Positions 1-5,937 of a stretch of 8,501 bases of DNA are shown here, in pieces. Numbering within the stretch: position 1 is the first letter of the stretch; every line of letters starts with the position of its first letter. Below the pieces are notes generated by a model. It was not told where the DNA came from, searched no databases, and saw only the letters and a program-made list of their open reading frames with translations. Both the position numbers and the translations under genes were made by a program. Source of the DNA: Sphingomonas sanxanigenens (GTDB lineage: Bacteria > Pseudomonadota > Alphaproteobacteria > Sphingomonadales > Sphingomonadaceae); assembly GCA_003240855.1 (NCBI GenBank), contig QFNN01000121.1, positions 1 through 8,501 of the forward strand, in the 5' to 3' direction.

Positions 1-328
1 CCGCGGGGTGGACGACCAGCCCCGCCGGCTTGTCGACGACGAGCAGGTGATCGTCCTCGAACACGATATCCAGCGCGATGTCCTGCGGCTCGTTATGGGC
101 CGGCTTGGGCTCAGGCACGGCGACTGCGAAGCTCTGGCCGGCGAGCGCCCTGGTCGCCGGATCGCGCACGATGTCCGCCCCGCCGCGAACGACCTGGCCC
201 GACGAGATCAGCGCCTTCAGCCGCTCGCGCGAAAGCGTCGGCAGGGCGCGCGCCAGGGCGCGATCGAGGCGCCAGCCATCGGCTTCGCCATCGATCACCG
301 CCTTGAATGTGGAAACCCCCGGAACCAT
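1..328 (-). CDS. rluD: RluD-like 23S rRNA pseudouridine synthase, N-terminal part (runs off the window)
   Basis: Enzymes of this family isomerise specific uridines to pseudouridine in large-subunit rRNA in the cytoplasm. The minus-strand reading from the ATG at 328-326 gives about 109 residues before the window edge. Residues about 17-50 look like an S4 RNA-binding domain (WRLDRALA, then LSRERLKALISSGQV). The catalytic-domain entry follows, with DIVFEDDHLLVVDKPAGLVVHPA-like sequence near residues 87-109, typical of RluA/RluD enzymes. The catalytic HRLD motif should lie beyond the edge, so it cannot be checked. The ATG begins MVPGVSTF; I see no strong ribosome binding site before it, so the start is only probable. 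The gene diverges from the M67 peptidase, with about 10 bp between starts. The S4 domain favours RluD or RluC over RluA. Family is near certain, exact subfamily less so. Confidence 0.88.
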   Translation of the reverse strand, partial: MVPGVSTFKAVIDGEADGWRLDRALARALPTLSRERLKALISSGQVVRGGADIVRDPATRALAGQSFAVAVPEPKPAHNEPQDIALDIVFEDDHLLVVDKPAGLVVHPA

Positions 329-338
329 TGATGGTGAT

Positions 339-734
339 GTGGGAACGGAGAACCGGATTTCAAGATCGGTGCTTACCGAGTTGCTTGCCGAAGCGGCGGC
401 AGCGCCGGCGCGCGAAGTGTGCGGAATCCTGCTCGGCGCGCCGCTGATCTCGGGGCGTCTGGCTGCTGAAAACGTCGCCGCCAACCCCGCCGACAGCTTC
501 GAGATCGATCCTGCGGCGCTGTTCGCCGCGATCCGCGCGGAGCGGGCGGGCGGGGCCGTGGTCGCCGGCTATTATCATTCGCACCCCAGCGGATCGCCGG
601 AACCCTCGGCGCGCGACCGGGCGATGGCGGCGCTCGACGGGCGGCTGTGGATCATTGTCGGCGGCGGCGCGGCGAAAGGGTGGCGCGCGACGGACGGGGG
701 CTTCGCGCCGGTCAAGCTGCTGGTCGAGGACTAG
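339..734 (+). CDS. M67/JAMM-family metallopeptidase (Mov34/MPN/PAD-1 type)
   Basis: A small zinc isopeptidase-like protein of about 131 residues, essentially a single JAB/MPN domain. From the GTG at 339, Glu26 sits in REVCGILLG, the usual catalytic-Glu block. The JAMM signature follows as His80-Ser-His82-Pro with Asp93 ten residues after His82 (HSHPSGSPEPSARD), so all metal ligands are present. There is no signal peptide or membrane segment, so it should be cytoplasmic. Bacterial relatives cleave C-terminal fusions on ubiquitin-like sulfur carriers such as CysO, ThiS or MoaD, but no such partner lies here and the substrate is unknown. The reading frame stays open upstream to 78, but that part is antisense to the pseudouridine synthase and is not coding in style. 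GTG339 keeps the conserved first strand (RISRSVL); GTG369 is the alternative. Family call is firm; start is moderate. Confidence 0.85.
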   Translation: MGTENRISRSVLTELLAEAAAAPAREVCGILLGAPLISGRLAAENVAANPADSFEIDPAALFAAIRAERAGGAVVAGYYHSHPSGSPEPSARDRAMAALDGRLWIIVGGGAAKGWRATDGGFAPVKLLVED

Positions 735-806
735 CTTTTCCGCCGCTTCGCCTTGCGCATCGCGGCTCGCTCCGCCAAATGGGAGGTCCTATGGTGGGAC
801 GGGCGA

Positions 807-1466
807 ATGATGAAGATTGATCCGGTTGACTATGCGGGGCTGCTTTGCTCGCGCCTGTGCCATGACCTGCTGAGCCCGGTCGGCGCGCTCAACAACGGCA
901 TCGAGCTGCTGGCTGACGAGCATGATCCGGAGATGCGCCAGCGCTGCCTCGAACTGCTGGCGGAGAGTGCGCGGGCCTCGGCCAACAAGCTGAAGTTCTT
1001 TCGTCTCGCCTTTGGCGCCGCCGGCGGTTTCGCCGACATGGTCGACACGCGCGAAGCGCGCACCGCGATCGAGGGGCTGTTCGGCGGCGGCCGGATCGAG
1101 ATTGGCTGGATGGTTTCCGAACCAACGCTCAGCAAGACCGCGATCAAGATCCTCCTCAACCTTGCGCTGATCGCCGGCGACGCGCTGGTGCGCGGCGGCC
1201 GGCTCGACATCGGGGCGGAGAATAGCAGGGACGGCACCGAAATCGTGATCCGCGCCGAAGGGCCGCGCCTCGTGCTCGATTCCGAATTGCGCGTCGCCTT
1301 GCAGGGCGAACTCAGCGAAGCGGCGCTGACGCCGCGCGCTGCGGCCGCCTGGCTGGTCCACCGCCTCGCGACCGCCAGCGGCGGCGGCATCCAGGTATCG
1401 CCGCCGGAGGAGCCCGCATTGCTGTTCGGCGCTTTCCTCGTCAACGAGGCGCCTGTCGCAGGCTAA
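807..1466 (+). CDS. chpT: ChpT-type histidine phosphotransferase
   Basis: In Caulobacter ChpT passes phosphate from the hybrid kinase CckA to the response regulators CtrA and CpdR, controlling cell cycle, motility and development. The product is about 219 residues. Residues 12-29 read LLCSRLCHDLLSPVGALN, the ChpT dimerisation and phosphoacceptor helix, with His19 in the CHD motif as the expected phosphorylated residue. The C-terminal half resembles a histidine-kinase ATPase fold but shows no N-box or glycine-rich ATP lid, as expected for a phosphotransferase that cannot bind ATP. Two ATGs lie in tandem at 807 and 810; a GGGACGGG stretch at 796-803 could serve as the ribosome binding site. An upstream in-frame ATG at 753 would add 18 residues unlike the family. 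It ends 84 bp before cheA on the same strand. Its place beside chemotaxis genes suggests a functional link, which is inference. Confidence 0.88.
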   Translation: MMKIDPVDYAGLLCSRLCHDLLSPVGALNNGIELLADEHDPEMRQRCLELLAESARASANKLKFFRLAFGAAGGFADMVDTREARTAIEGLFGGGRIEIGWMVSEPTLSKTAIKILLNLALIAGDALVRGGRLDIGAENSRDGTEIVIRAEGPRLVLDSELRVALQGELSEAALTPRAAAAWLVHRLATASGGGIQVSPPEEPALLFGAFLVNEAPVAG

Positions 1467-1476
1467 AGGGCCGCGA

Positions 1477-1505
1477 TTGCCAAAGACTGTAAACTCGACT
1501 TTAAC
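1477..1505 (+). promoter_or_regulatory. Candidate sigma70-type promoter for cheA
   Basis: TTGCCA at 1477-1482 (5 of 6 to TTGACA) is followed after 17 bases by TTTAAC at 1500-1505 (4 of 6 to TATAAT). Transcription would start near 1512, leaving a leader of about 39 bases before the cheA ATG at 1551. It lies in the chpT-cheA gap, which is locally AT-richer than the coding sequence around it. This is a pattern match by eye; alphaproteobacterial promoters often match the consensus poorly, so confidence is moderate. Confidence 0.45.
1490..1505 (+). promoter_or_regulatory. Candidate CtrA binding box upstream of cheA
   Basis: The sequence reads TAAA-N7-TTAAC, matching the Caulobacter CtrA consensus TTAA-N7-TTAAC at 8 of 9 defined positions, with the exact spacing. 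It overlaps the proposed -10 element of the cheA promoter. CtrA is the output regulator of the phosphorelay that uses ChpT, whose gene lies immediately upstream. In Caulobacter CtrA controls flagellar and chemotaxis genes, so the site makes biological sense, but the match is by eye and the motif is short. Confidence 0.42.
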
Positions 1506-1550
1506 GCATTGTGTTCAAACAGGCTTCCGTCCCCGGGGGGAATGGAGCCA

Positions 1551-3893
1551 ATGGACGATCTTCTTGCCGAGTTTATCGCGGAAACCCGCGATACGCTGGA
1601 AGCGCTTTCGGGTGAGATCATCGCCTGGGAAGCCAATCCGGGCGATCGCGCGCGGCTCGATTCGATTTTCCGTTTCGTCCACACGGTGAAAGGAAGCTGC
1701 GGCTTCCTCGATCTGCCGCGCTTTGAACGGCTGAGCCACGCGGCCGAGGATGTGCTGGCCGAGGTTCGCTCGGGCGCGCGCCAGCCCGATGCGCGTATGG
1801 TGAGCGCCGTGCTGGCCGTCATCGACCGCATCGGCGAACTGACCGAAGCGCTCGACGCCGGCGAAAGCATCGCCGATAGCGACGATGCGATGCTGATCGC
1901 GGCGCTTTCGGCCGATCTTCCGGCGCAGGCCGCTGCGCCCGCCGCCGCCCAGGCTGCGGCCGCGCCGCGTGCGCCGACGCGCAGCATCCGCATTCCGCTC
2001 GACCTGCTCGACCAGATGATGAGCGGCGTTTCCGACATGGTGCTGGCGCGCAACGAATTGTCGCGCCGGCTTCGCGCGTTCGAGAGCGAGCCGGGGCTGT
2101 CGGCGGCTTTCGATCGGCTTTCGGCTTGCGTCGCCGACATGCGCGATTCGATCACGCGCAGTCGGATGCAGCGTATCGACAAACTGTTCGCCGCATTGCC
2201 CCGCATGGTTCGCGATACGGCGGCCGAACTGGGCAAGCGGGTCGATCTGCGGATCGAGGGCGGCAATGTCGAGCTTGATCGCGAGATGATCGAGCTGATC
2301 CGCGATCCGCTGACTCACATGATCCGCAATGCGATCGATCATGGCGTCGAAAGCCCAGACGAGCGCCGCGCGGCGCGCAAGCCCGAGGCCGGGCGCCTGA
2401 CCGTCAGCGCGCACCAGTCGGGCAACCAGATCGTTATCGAGATTGCCGACGACGGACGCGGAATCGACGAGGCGCGGCTCGCCGCCAAGGCCGTGTCGCT
2501 GGGCGTAATCAGCGCCGACGCGGCCGACGCCATGACATCGTCGCAGCGCGCGGGACTGATTTTCGCGCCGGGGCTTTCGACCGCTGACCGGATCAGCGCC
2601 ATTTCGGGGCGGGGCGTCGGAATGGATGTGGTGCGCGCGAATATCGAGCGGATCGGCGGCGTGATCGATATCGACAATCGTCCGCGCGCCGGCCTGCGCC
2701 TCACCATCCGCGTTCCGCTCACGCTGACCATCATTTCCGCGCTCACCGTTACGGCGGGGAACCAGGGCTTCGCCATTCCGCGTTCGGCGATCGAGGAGAT
2801 CGTCCACGACAGCAATGAGATGATCCGTATCGATACGCTCGGGTCCGCCCGCGTCATGTGGATCCGCGATCGCGCGCTGCCCGTCGTCGATCTCGAGGAC
2901 GTGCTCGGTCTGCCGCGTAACGACGATCCCGCGATCGGGCGTACGCTCGCCTTGGTCCGGGGGGTGAGCGGGGGCGCCTACGCCCTTGGCGTCGCGGCGG
3001 TCCACGACCATGAGGAACTGGTGATCAAGCCGGCCTCGCCGGCGATCGCGGCGACGGGCGTCTATGCAGGCATGTCGCTCCCCGACAGCGGCGTGCCCGT
3101 GCTGCTGCTCGATATCAGCGGCATCGCCGAGGCGGCGGGCGTGCGCGCCGAGGATGAGGAGCCGGTGACGGCGCAGCCCGCGGCGGAAGCCATCGAGCCG
3201 GAGGCGCTGGTCCAGACTTTGCTGTTCCGCGGTTTCGACGGCGTCCGGCGCGGCGTGCGCCTGGGGCTGGTCGAGCGGATCGAGGATGTGTCGGGGGATC
3301 GCGTGCGCTTCGCCGGCGGCCGCCTGCGCATCGCGATTGACGATCAGATCCTGCCGCTCGCCGGGTTCGAGATCATGGCCGACCGCCTGTCGCTCAAGAT
3401 ATTGCGCCTGACTGACGGCGACGCCGAACTGGCCTATGCGGTCGAGGAAGTGATCGACATCATCGCGCTCGCGGATATGGGCGAGCCGGCGGCGGAGGCG
3501 GGGCCGATCGCATCGGTCGCGCTCGTCGCGGGCGAGCAGGTCGAGATTCTCGATCCCTTCTGGCTGTTCGGCGAGGCGGCGGGCCGCCGTCCGCGCCGTG
3601 ACAAGGCTCCGCTCTGCCTGCTGGCCGACGCCGACGATCGCTGGACGCGCGAGATACTTCGCCCGCTGGTCGAAGCGGCGGGCTATCGCGTCGCGCTTGC
3701 GGGCGAAGTTCCGGCGGCCGAAGCCGATGTCGTGATCGCAAGCGGGGGCGATGTCGCGGAGCCGACCGGCGGCGCGCAGATCGTCCGCCTGCGCGCCGAG
3801 CCCAAGCCGACGAGCGGAGACAACAGCGTCTATCGCTATGATCGTGCGGGCCTGCTCGCCGCGATCCGCAAGGGAGCCGTGGCCGCGCGATGA
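1551..3893 (+). CDS. cheA: Chemotaxis histidine kinase CheA, with two CheW-like domains and a degenerate receiver tail
   Basis: CheA autophosphorylates at a His in its HPt domain in response to receptors and passes phosphate to CheY and CheB. The product is about 780 residues. Domains: HPt at 1-105 with His44 in HTVKGSCGF; an Ala/Pro-rich linker at about 122-142 in place of a P2 domain; dimerisation from about 145; ATPase with N-box HMIRNAIDHG (256-265), DDGRGID (300-306) and GRGVGMD (353-359). A CheW-like domain follows at about 395-530, a probable second at 552-679, and a shrunken receiver-like tail at 686-780. In that tail Ser731 sits where the phosphoacceptor Asp is expected, and it ends YRYDRAGLLAAI, like CheA-fused receivers. 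The ATG at 1551 gives the usual MDDLLAEFIAET start, with purine-rich sequence at 1535-1547; ATG1542 and TTG1509 are alternatives. The stop overlaps the cheW start. Confidence 0.95.
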   Translation: MDDLLAEFIAETRDTLEALSGEIIAWEANPGDRARLDSIFRFVHTVKGSCGFLDLPRFERLSHAAEDVLAEVRSGARQPDARMVSAVLAVIDRIGELTEALDAGESIADSDDAMLIAALSADLPAQAAAPAAAQAAAAPRAPTRSIRIPLDLLDQMMSGVSDMVLARNELSRRLRAFESEPGLSAAFDRLSACVADMRDSITRSRMQRIDKLFAALPRMVRDTAAELGKRVDLRIEGGNVELDREMIELIRDPLTHMIRNAIDHGVESPDERRAARKPEAGRLTVSAHQSGNQIVIEIADDGRGIDEARLAAKAVSLGVISADAADAMTSSQRAGLIFAPGLSTADRISAISGRGVGMDVVRANIERIGGVIDIDNRPRAGLRLTIRVPLTLTIISALTVTAGNQGFAIPRSAIEEIVHDSNEMIRIDTLGSARVMWIRDRALPVVDLEDVLGLPRNDDPAIGRTLALVRGVSGGAYALGVAAVHDHEELVIKPASPAIAATGVYAGMSLPDSGVPVLLLDISGIAEAAGVRAEDEEPVTAQPAAEAIEPEALVQTLLFRGFDGVRRGVRLGLVERIEDVSGDRVRFAGGRLRIAIDDQILPLAGFEIMADRLSLKILRLTDGDAELAYAVEEVIDIIALADMGEPAAEAGPIASVALVAGEQVEILDPFWLFGEAAGRRPRRDKAPLCLLADADDRWTREILRPLVEAAGYRVALAGEVPAAEADVVIASGGDVAEPTGGAQIVRLRAEPKPTSGDNSVYRYDRAGLLAAIRKGAVAAR

Positions 3894-4336
3894 TGATGGA
3901 CAATCTCTACCTGATCTGCAGCATCGCGGGCCAGCCGGTCGCGATCCACGCCGCCAAGGTCGAATCGGTGGTCGATATCGGCGCCGTGTCGCCGGTGCCG
4001 CTCGCGCCCCCGCATGTCGCTGGGCTGGCGGCGCTGAGGAGCCGTCTGCTGACGATCATCTGTTGCGAATGCGCGCTCGGCCTTTCGCAGACGCCGTGCA
4101 CCGGCAGCCGCGCGGTGATCGTTGCGGTCGACGGGCACCATTATGGCCTGCTGGTCGGCACGATCGACGATGCGCGGGTGATCGATCGCGAGATCGAACC
4201 CGTGCGCGCCAGGCTGCAGCCGGGCTGGGCGCGCGTCGCGATCGGCATGATCGAGCATGACGGAGAAGCGCTGCTGCTGGTCGATCCGGAGAAACTGATC
4301 GCGGGCGGCGAGGATTTCTTCGCGCTGGCGTCCTAG
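3890..4336 (+). CDS. cheW: Chemotaxis adaptor CheW
   Basis: CheW bridges chemoreceptors to the CheA P5 domain in the membrane-associated signalling array. The product is up to 148 residues, one CheW domain, cytoplasmic. The N-terminal strand LYLICSIAGQPVAIHAAKVESVV and the later strand HHYGLLVGTIDDARVI fit the family. The conserved loop usually reading NLRG-VIPVIDLR appears here as ALRSRLLTIICCEC, so the normal Asp is Cys58 and the following positions are Cys59, Glu60 and Cys61. Three ATG codons lie in tandem (3890, 3893, 3896). The first gives an ATGA overlap with the cheA stop, suggesting translational coupling; the third would avoid overlap. AGGGAG at 3871-3876 is a possible though distant ribosome binding site. 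The unit appears to end at a hairpin and T-run after this gene. Confidence 0.9.
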   Translation: MMMDNLYLICSIAGQPVAIHAAKVESVVDIGAVSPVPLAPPHVAGLAALRSRLLTIICCECALGLSQTPCTGSRAVIVAVDGHHYGLLVGTIDDARVIDREIEPVRARLQPGWARVAIGMIEHDGEALLLVDPEKLIAGGEDFFALAS

Positions 4337-4358
4337 AACGTGCCGATGGCCCCGGCCC

Positions 4359-4380
4359 GAGCGCAATATCGCTCTTTTTT
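4359..4380 (+). terminator. Candidate intrinsic terminator between cheW and cheY
   Basis: GAGCG at 4359-4363 pairs with CGCTC at 4370-4374 across a six-base loop (CAATAT), followed directly by six T residues at 4375-4380. It lies 22 bases after the cheW stop and before the cheY promoter region. The stem is only five pairs, so it may terminate partially and act to attenuate rather than stop transcription. Confidence 0.55.
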
Positions 4381-4391
4381 CAGGCACGCTC

Positions 4392-4423
4392 TTAACGCGA
4401 TGCTCAGAAAGCCGTTTTACAAT
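4392..4423 (+). promoter_or_regulatory. Candidate cheY promoter with CtrA-like half-site
   Basis: TACAAT at 4418-4423 matches the -10 consensus at 5 of 6. No good -35 lies 16-18 bases upstream. Instead TTAAC, a CtrA half-site, lies at 4392-4396 close to where a -35 would be, which is where activators often bind. The same seven bases TTAACGC occur upstream of cheA at 1501-1507. A second TTAAC directly precedes the cheY start (4453-4457). Transcription would begin near 4430. No full TTAA-N7-TTAAC box is present, so regulator identity is a guess. Confidence 0.33.
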
Positions 4424-4457
4424 TGTTTGCGGTGAACATCGGGTCTCGGAAATTAAC

Positions 4458-4823
4458 ATGAAGACATGTCTGGTCGTGGACGACTCGAAGGTTATCCGGA
4501 AAGTGGCTCGCCACATCCTCGAGACATTGGAGTTCGAGGTGTCTGAGGCGGGGGACGGGAAGGAAGCGCTTGAACATTGTGAGGCCACGCCTCCCGATGT
4601 CGTGTTGCTTGACTGGAACATGCCGGTGATGACCGGGATGGAGTTTCTGCGCGCTCTGCGCCAGAGCGATCTTCCCAATCGCCCCAAGGTCGTATTCTGT
4701 ACCACCGAAAACGGCATTGCCCATATCCGCGCGGCGATCGAGGCCGGCGCGGACGAATATGTGATGAAGCCTTTCGATCGCGAGACGCTCGCCAGCAAAC
4801 TGCATACCGTCGGACTGGCCTGA
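4458..4823 (+). CDS. cheY: CheY-like single-domain response regulator
   Basis: A stand-alone receiver of 121 residues. In chemotaxis, phospho-CheY made by CheA binds the flagellar motor switch and changes rotation. All receiver residues are present: the acidic pair Asp8-Asp9 (VVDDS), phosphoacceptor Asp52 (LLDWNMP), switch Thr82 (CTTEN) and Lys104 (MKPFD), with Tyr101 at the usual aromatic switch position. There is no output domain. CGGAA lies about seven bases before the ATG as a modest ribosome binding site. It follows the terminator-like hairpin and precedes cheB by 7 bp, so it probably heads a cheY-cheB-cheR unit. The first half uses more TTG, CTT, GCT, GGG and TGT codons than its neighbours, a mild difference not enough to claim transfer. 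It could serve an output other than the flagellar motor, but its position argues for chemotaxis. Confidence 0.88.
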   Translation: MKTCLVVDDSKVIRKVARHILETLEFEVSEAGDGKEALEHCEATPPDVVLLDWNMPVMTGMEFLRALRQSDLPNRPKVVFCTTENGIAHIRAAIEAGADEYVMKPFDRETLASKLHTVGLA

Positions 4824-4830
4824 GCCGGGC

Positions 4831-5937
4831 ATGCGCGCGTCGGCGACACGCATGGCCGGGCGACACGCCTCGGGCCAGACGCGGCCTATCAGGCTGCTGA
4901 TCGTCGATGATTCGGCGGTCGCGCGAGCCGTCTTTACCCGCATGATCGCCGCGCGACGCGAGTTCGACATCGCGGCGACAGTCTCCAGCGCCGACGCCGC
5001 GCTGGCCTTCCTCTCGGCCGACTGGGTCGACATCATCCTGCTCGATATCGAGATGCCGGGAATTGACGGGCTGACCGCTCTTCCCGATCTGCTCGCCGCC
5101 AGCAGCGGCGCGCGCGTGCTGATCGTCTCTTCTTCGGCCGAGGAGGGGGCGGCGGCGACGATGCGTGCATTGACCCTTGGCGCCGCCGATACGCTCGCCA
5201 AGCCCGGAGTCGGGGCCTTTGGCGGGCGCTTCGCCGACATATTGGCGGAAAAGCTGATGCGCATCGGCCATGCGCGTTCGCCGCAACGGATGCCGGCGGC
5301 AAGCTTCGAGGCGGCGCCGGACGCCTCCATTGAGCTTCGCCCGCTCTCGTCCGGCCCGGTCGCCTGCGTCGCCATCGGGGCTTCGACGGGCGGGCTCCAC
5401 GCCTTGTCGGAGTTTCTGCGCGCGCTGCCCGACGAATTCGTCGCGCCCATCCTCATCACCCAGCATCTGCCGCCGGTTTTCATGTCCTTCTTCGCCGCGC
5501 AGATCGAAGAGATTTCGGGCCGCCCGACCCGCGTCGCCCACGAAGGCGCGCCGCTGATTCCCGGCGGGATCGTCGTCGCGCCCGGCGAGGGGCATCTGGG
5601 GGTCGAGATCGTGCGCGGCGAGCCGGTGGCGCGGATCATCAAGGGGCCGATGGAAAGCGGCTGCATGCCCTCGGTCGATCCGATGTTCGAGGCCGTGGCC
5701 GCCGTGTTCGGTTGCGACGGCGTCGGCGTCATCCTGTCCGGCATGGGGCGCGACGGCACGATCGGCGCGCGCAGCCTGGTGATGGCGGGCAGCGACGTGC
5801 TCCTCCAGAACCGCGAGACTTCGGTCGTCTGGGGCATGCCCGGTTCCGCTGCGGCCTCTGGCGCGGGCAGCGCGATCATGCCGCCGGCGCAGCTTGCCGA
5901 ACTCATCGTCCGCCGCGCGCGCCTGGCCGCGCAATGA
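4831..5937 (+). CDS. cheB: Chemotaxis protein-glutamate methylesterase/glutamine deamidase CheB
   Basis: CheB removes methyl groups from receptor glutamates and deamidates receptor glutamines, resetting receptor sensitivity; phosphorylation by CheA activates it. The product is 368 residues. The N-terminal receiver has Asp26-Asp27 (IVDDS), phosphoacceptor Asp72 (LLDIEMPG) and Lys124 (AKPG). A linker at about 140-175 leads to the esterase domain, with the catalytic triad Ser185 (GASTGG), His212 (TQHLPP) and Asp308 (GMGRDG). About 19 residues precede the first receiver strand, a little longer than usual; ATG4852 is an alternative start. The gene starts 7 bp after the cheY stop, and its stop overlaps the cheR start as ATGA, so cheB and cheR are probably translationally coupled, which suits opposing enzymes. 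Complete by motif and length. Confidence 0.95.
   Translation: MRASATRMAGRHASGQTRPIRLLIVDDSAVARAVFTRMIAARREFDIAATVSSADAALAFLSADWVDIILLDIEMPGIDGLTALPDLLAASSGARVLIVSSSAEEGAAATMRALTLGAADTLAKPGVGAFGGRFADILAEKLMRIGHARSPQRMPAASFEAAPDASIELRPLSSGPVACVAIGASTGGLHALSEFLRALPDEFVAPILITQHLPPVFMSFFAAQIEEISGRPTRVAHEGAPLIPGGIVVAPGEGHLGVEIVRGEPVARIIKGPMESGCMPSVDPMFEAVAAVFGCDGVGVILSGMGRDGTIGARSLVMAGSDVLLQNRETSVVWGMPGSAAASGAGSAIMPPAQLAELIVRRARLAAQ

Noticed and set aside
8..338. Plus-strand frames over the left edge, including an upstream extension of the M67 peptidase to 78
   Set aside because: The minus strand here encodes a clear RluD N terminus. The plus-strand translations are Arg/Ala-rich and match nothing I know.
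1515..3011. Open reading frame of about 498 codons on the minus strand
   Set aside because: It is antisense to cheA and has no recognisable domain; its composition mirrors the GC-rich third positions of cheA.
4383..4398. Sigma54-like GG...GC element upstream of cheY
   Set aside because: The GG and GC are 12 bases apart; sigma54 promoters need 10, and the flanking bases also fit poorly.
4458..4620. Slightly different codon use in the first half of cheY, suggesting transfer
   Set aside because: The difference is mild, the gene is in its normal place among che genes, and there are no mobile-element remains.
3836..4849. Open reading frame of about 337 codons on the minus strand across cheW and cheY
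   Set aside because: It is antisense to two recognised genes and crosses the terminator-promoter gap; the product has no recognisable motif.
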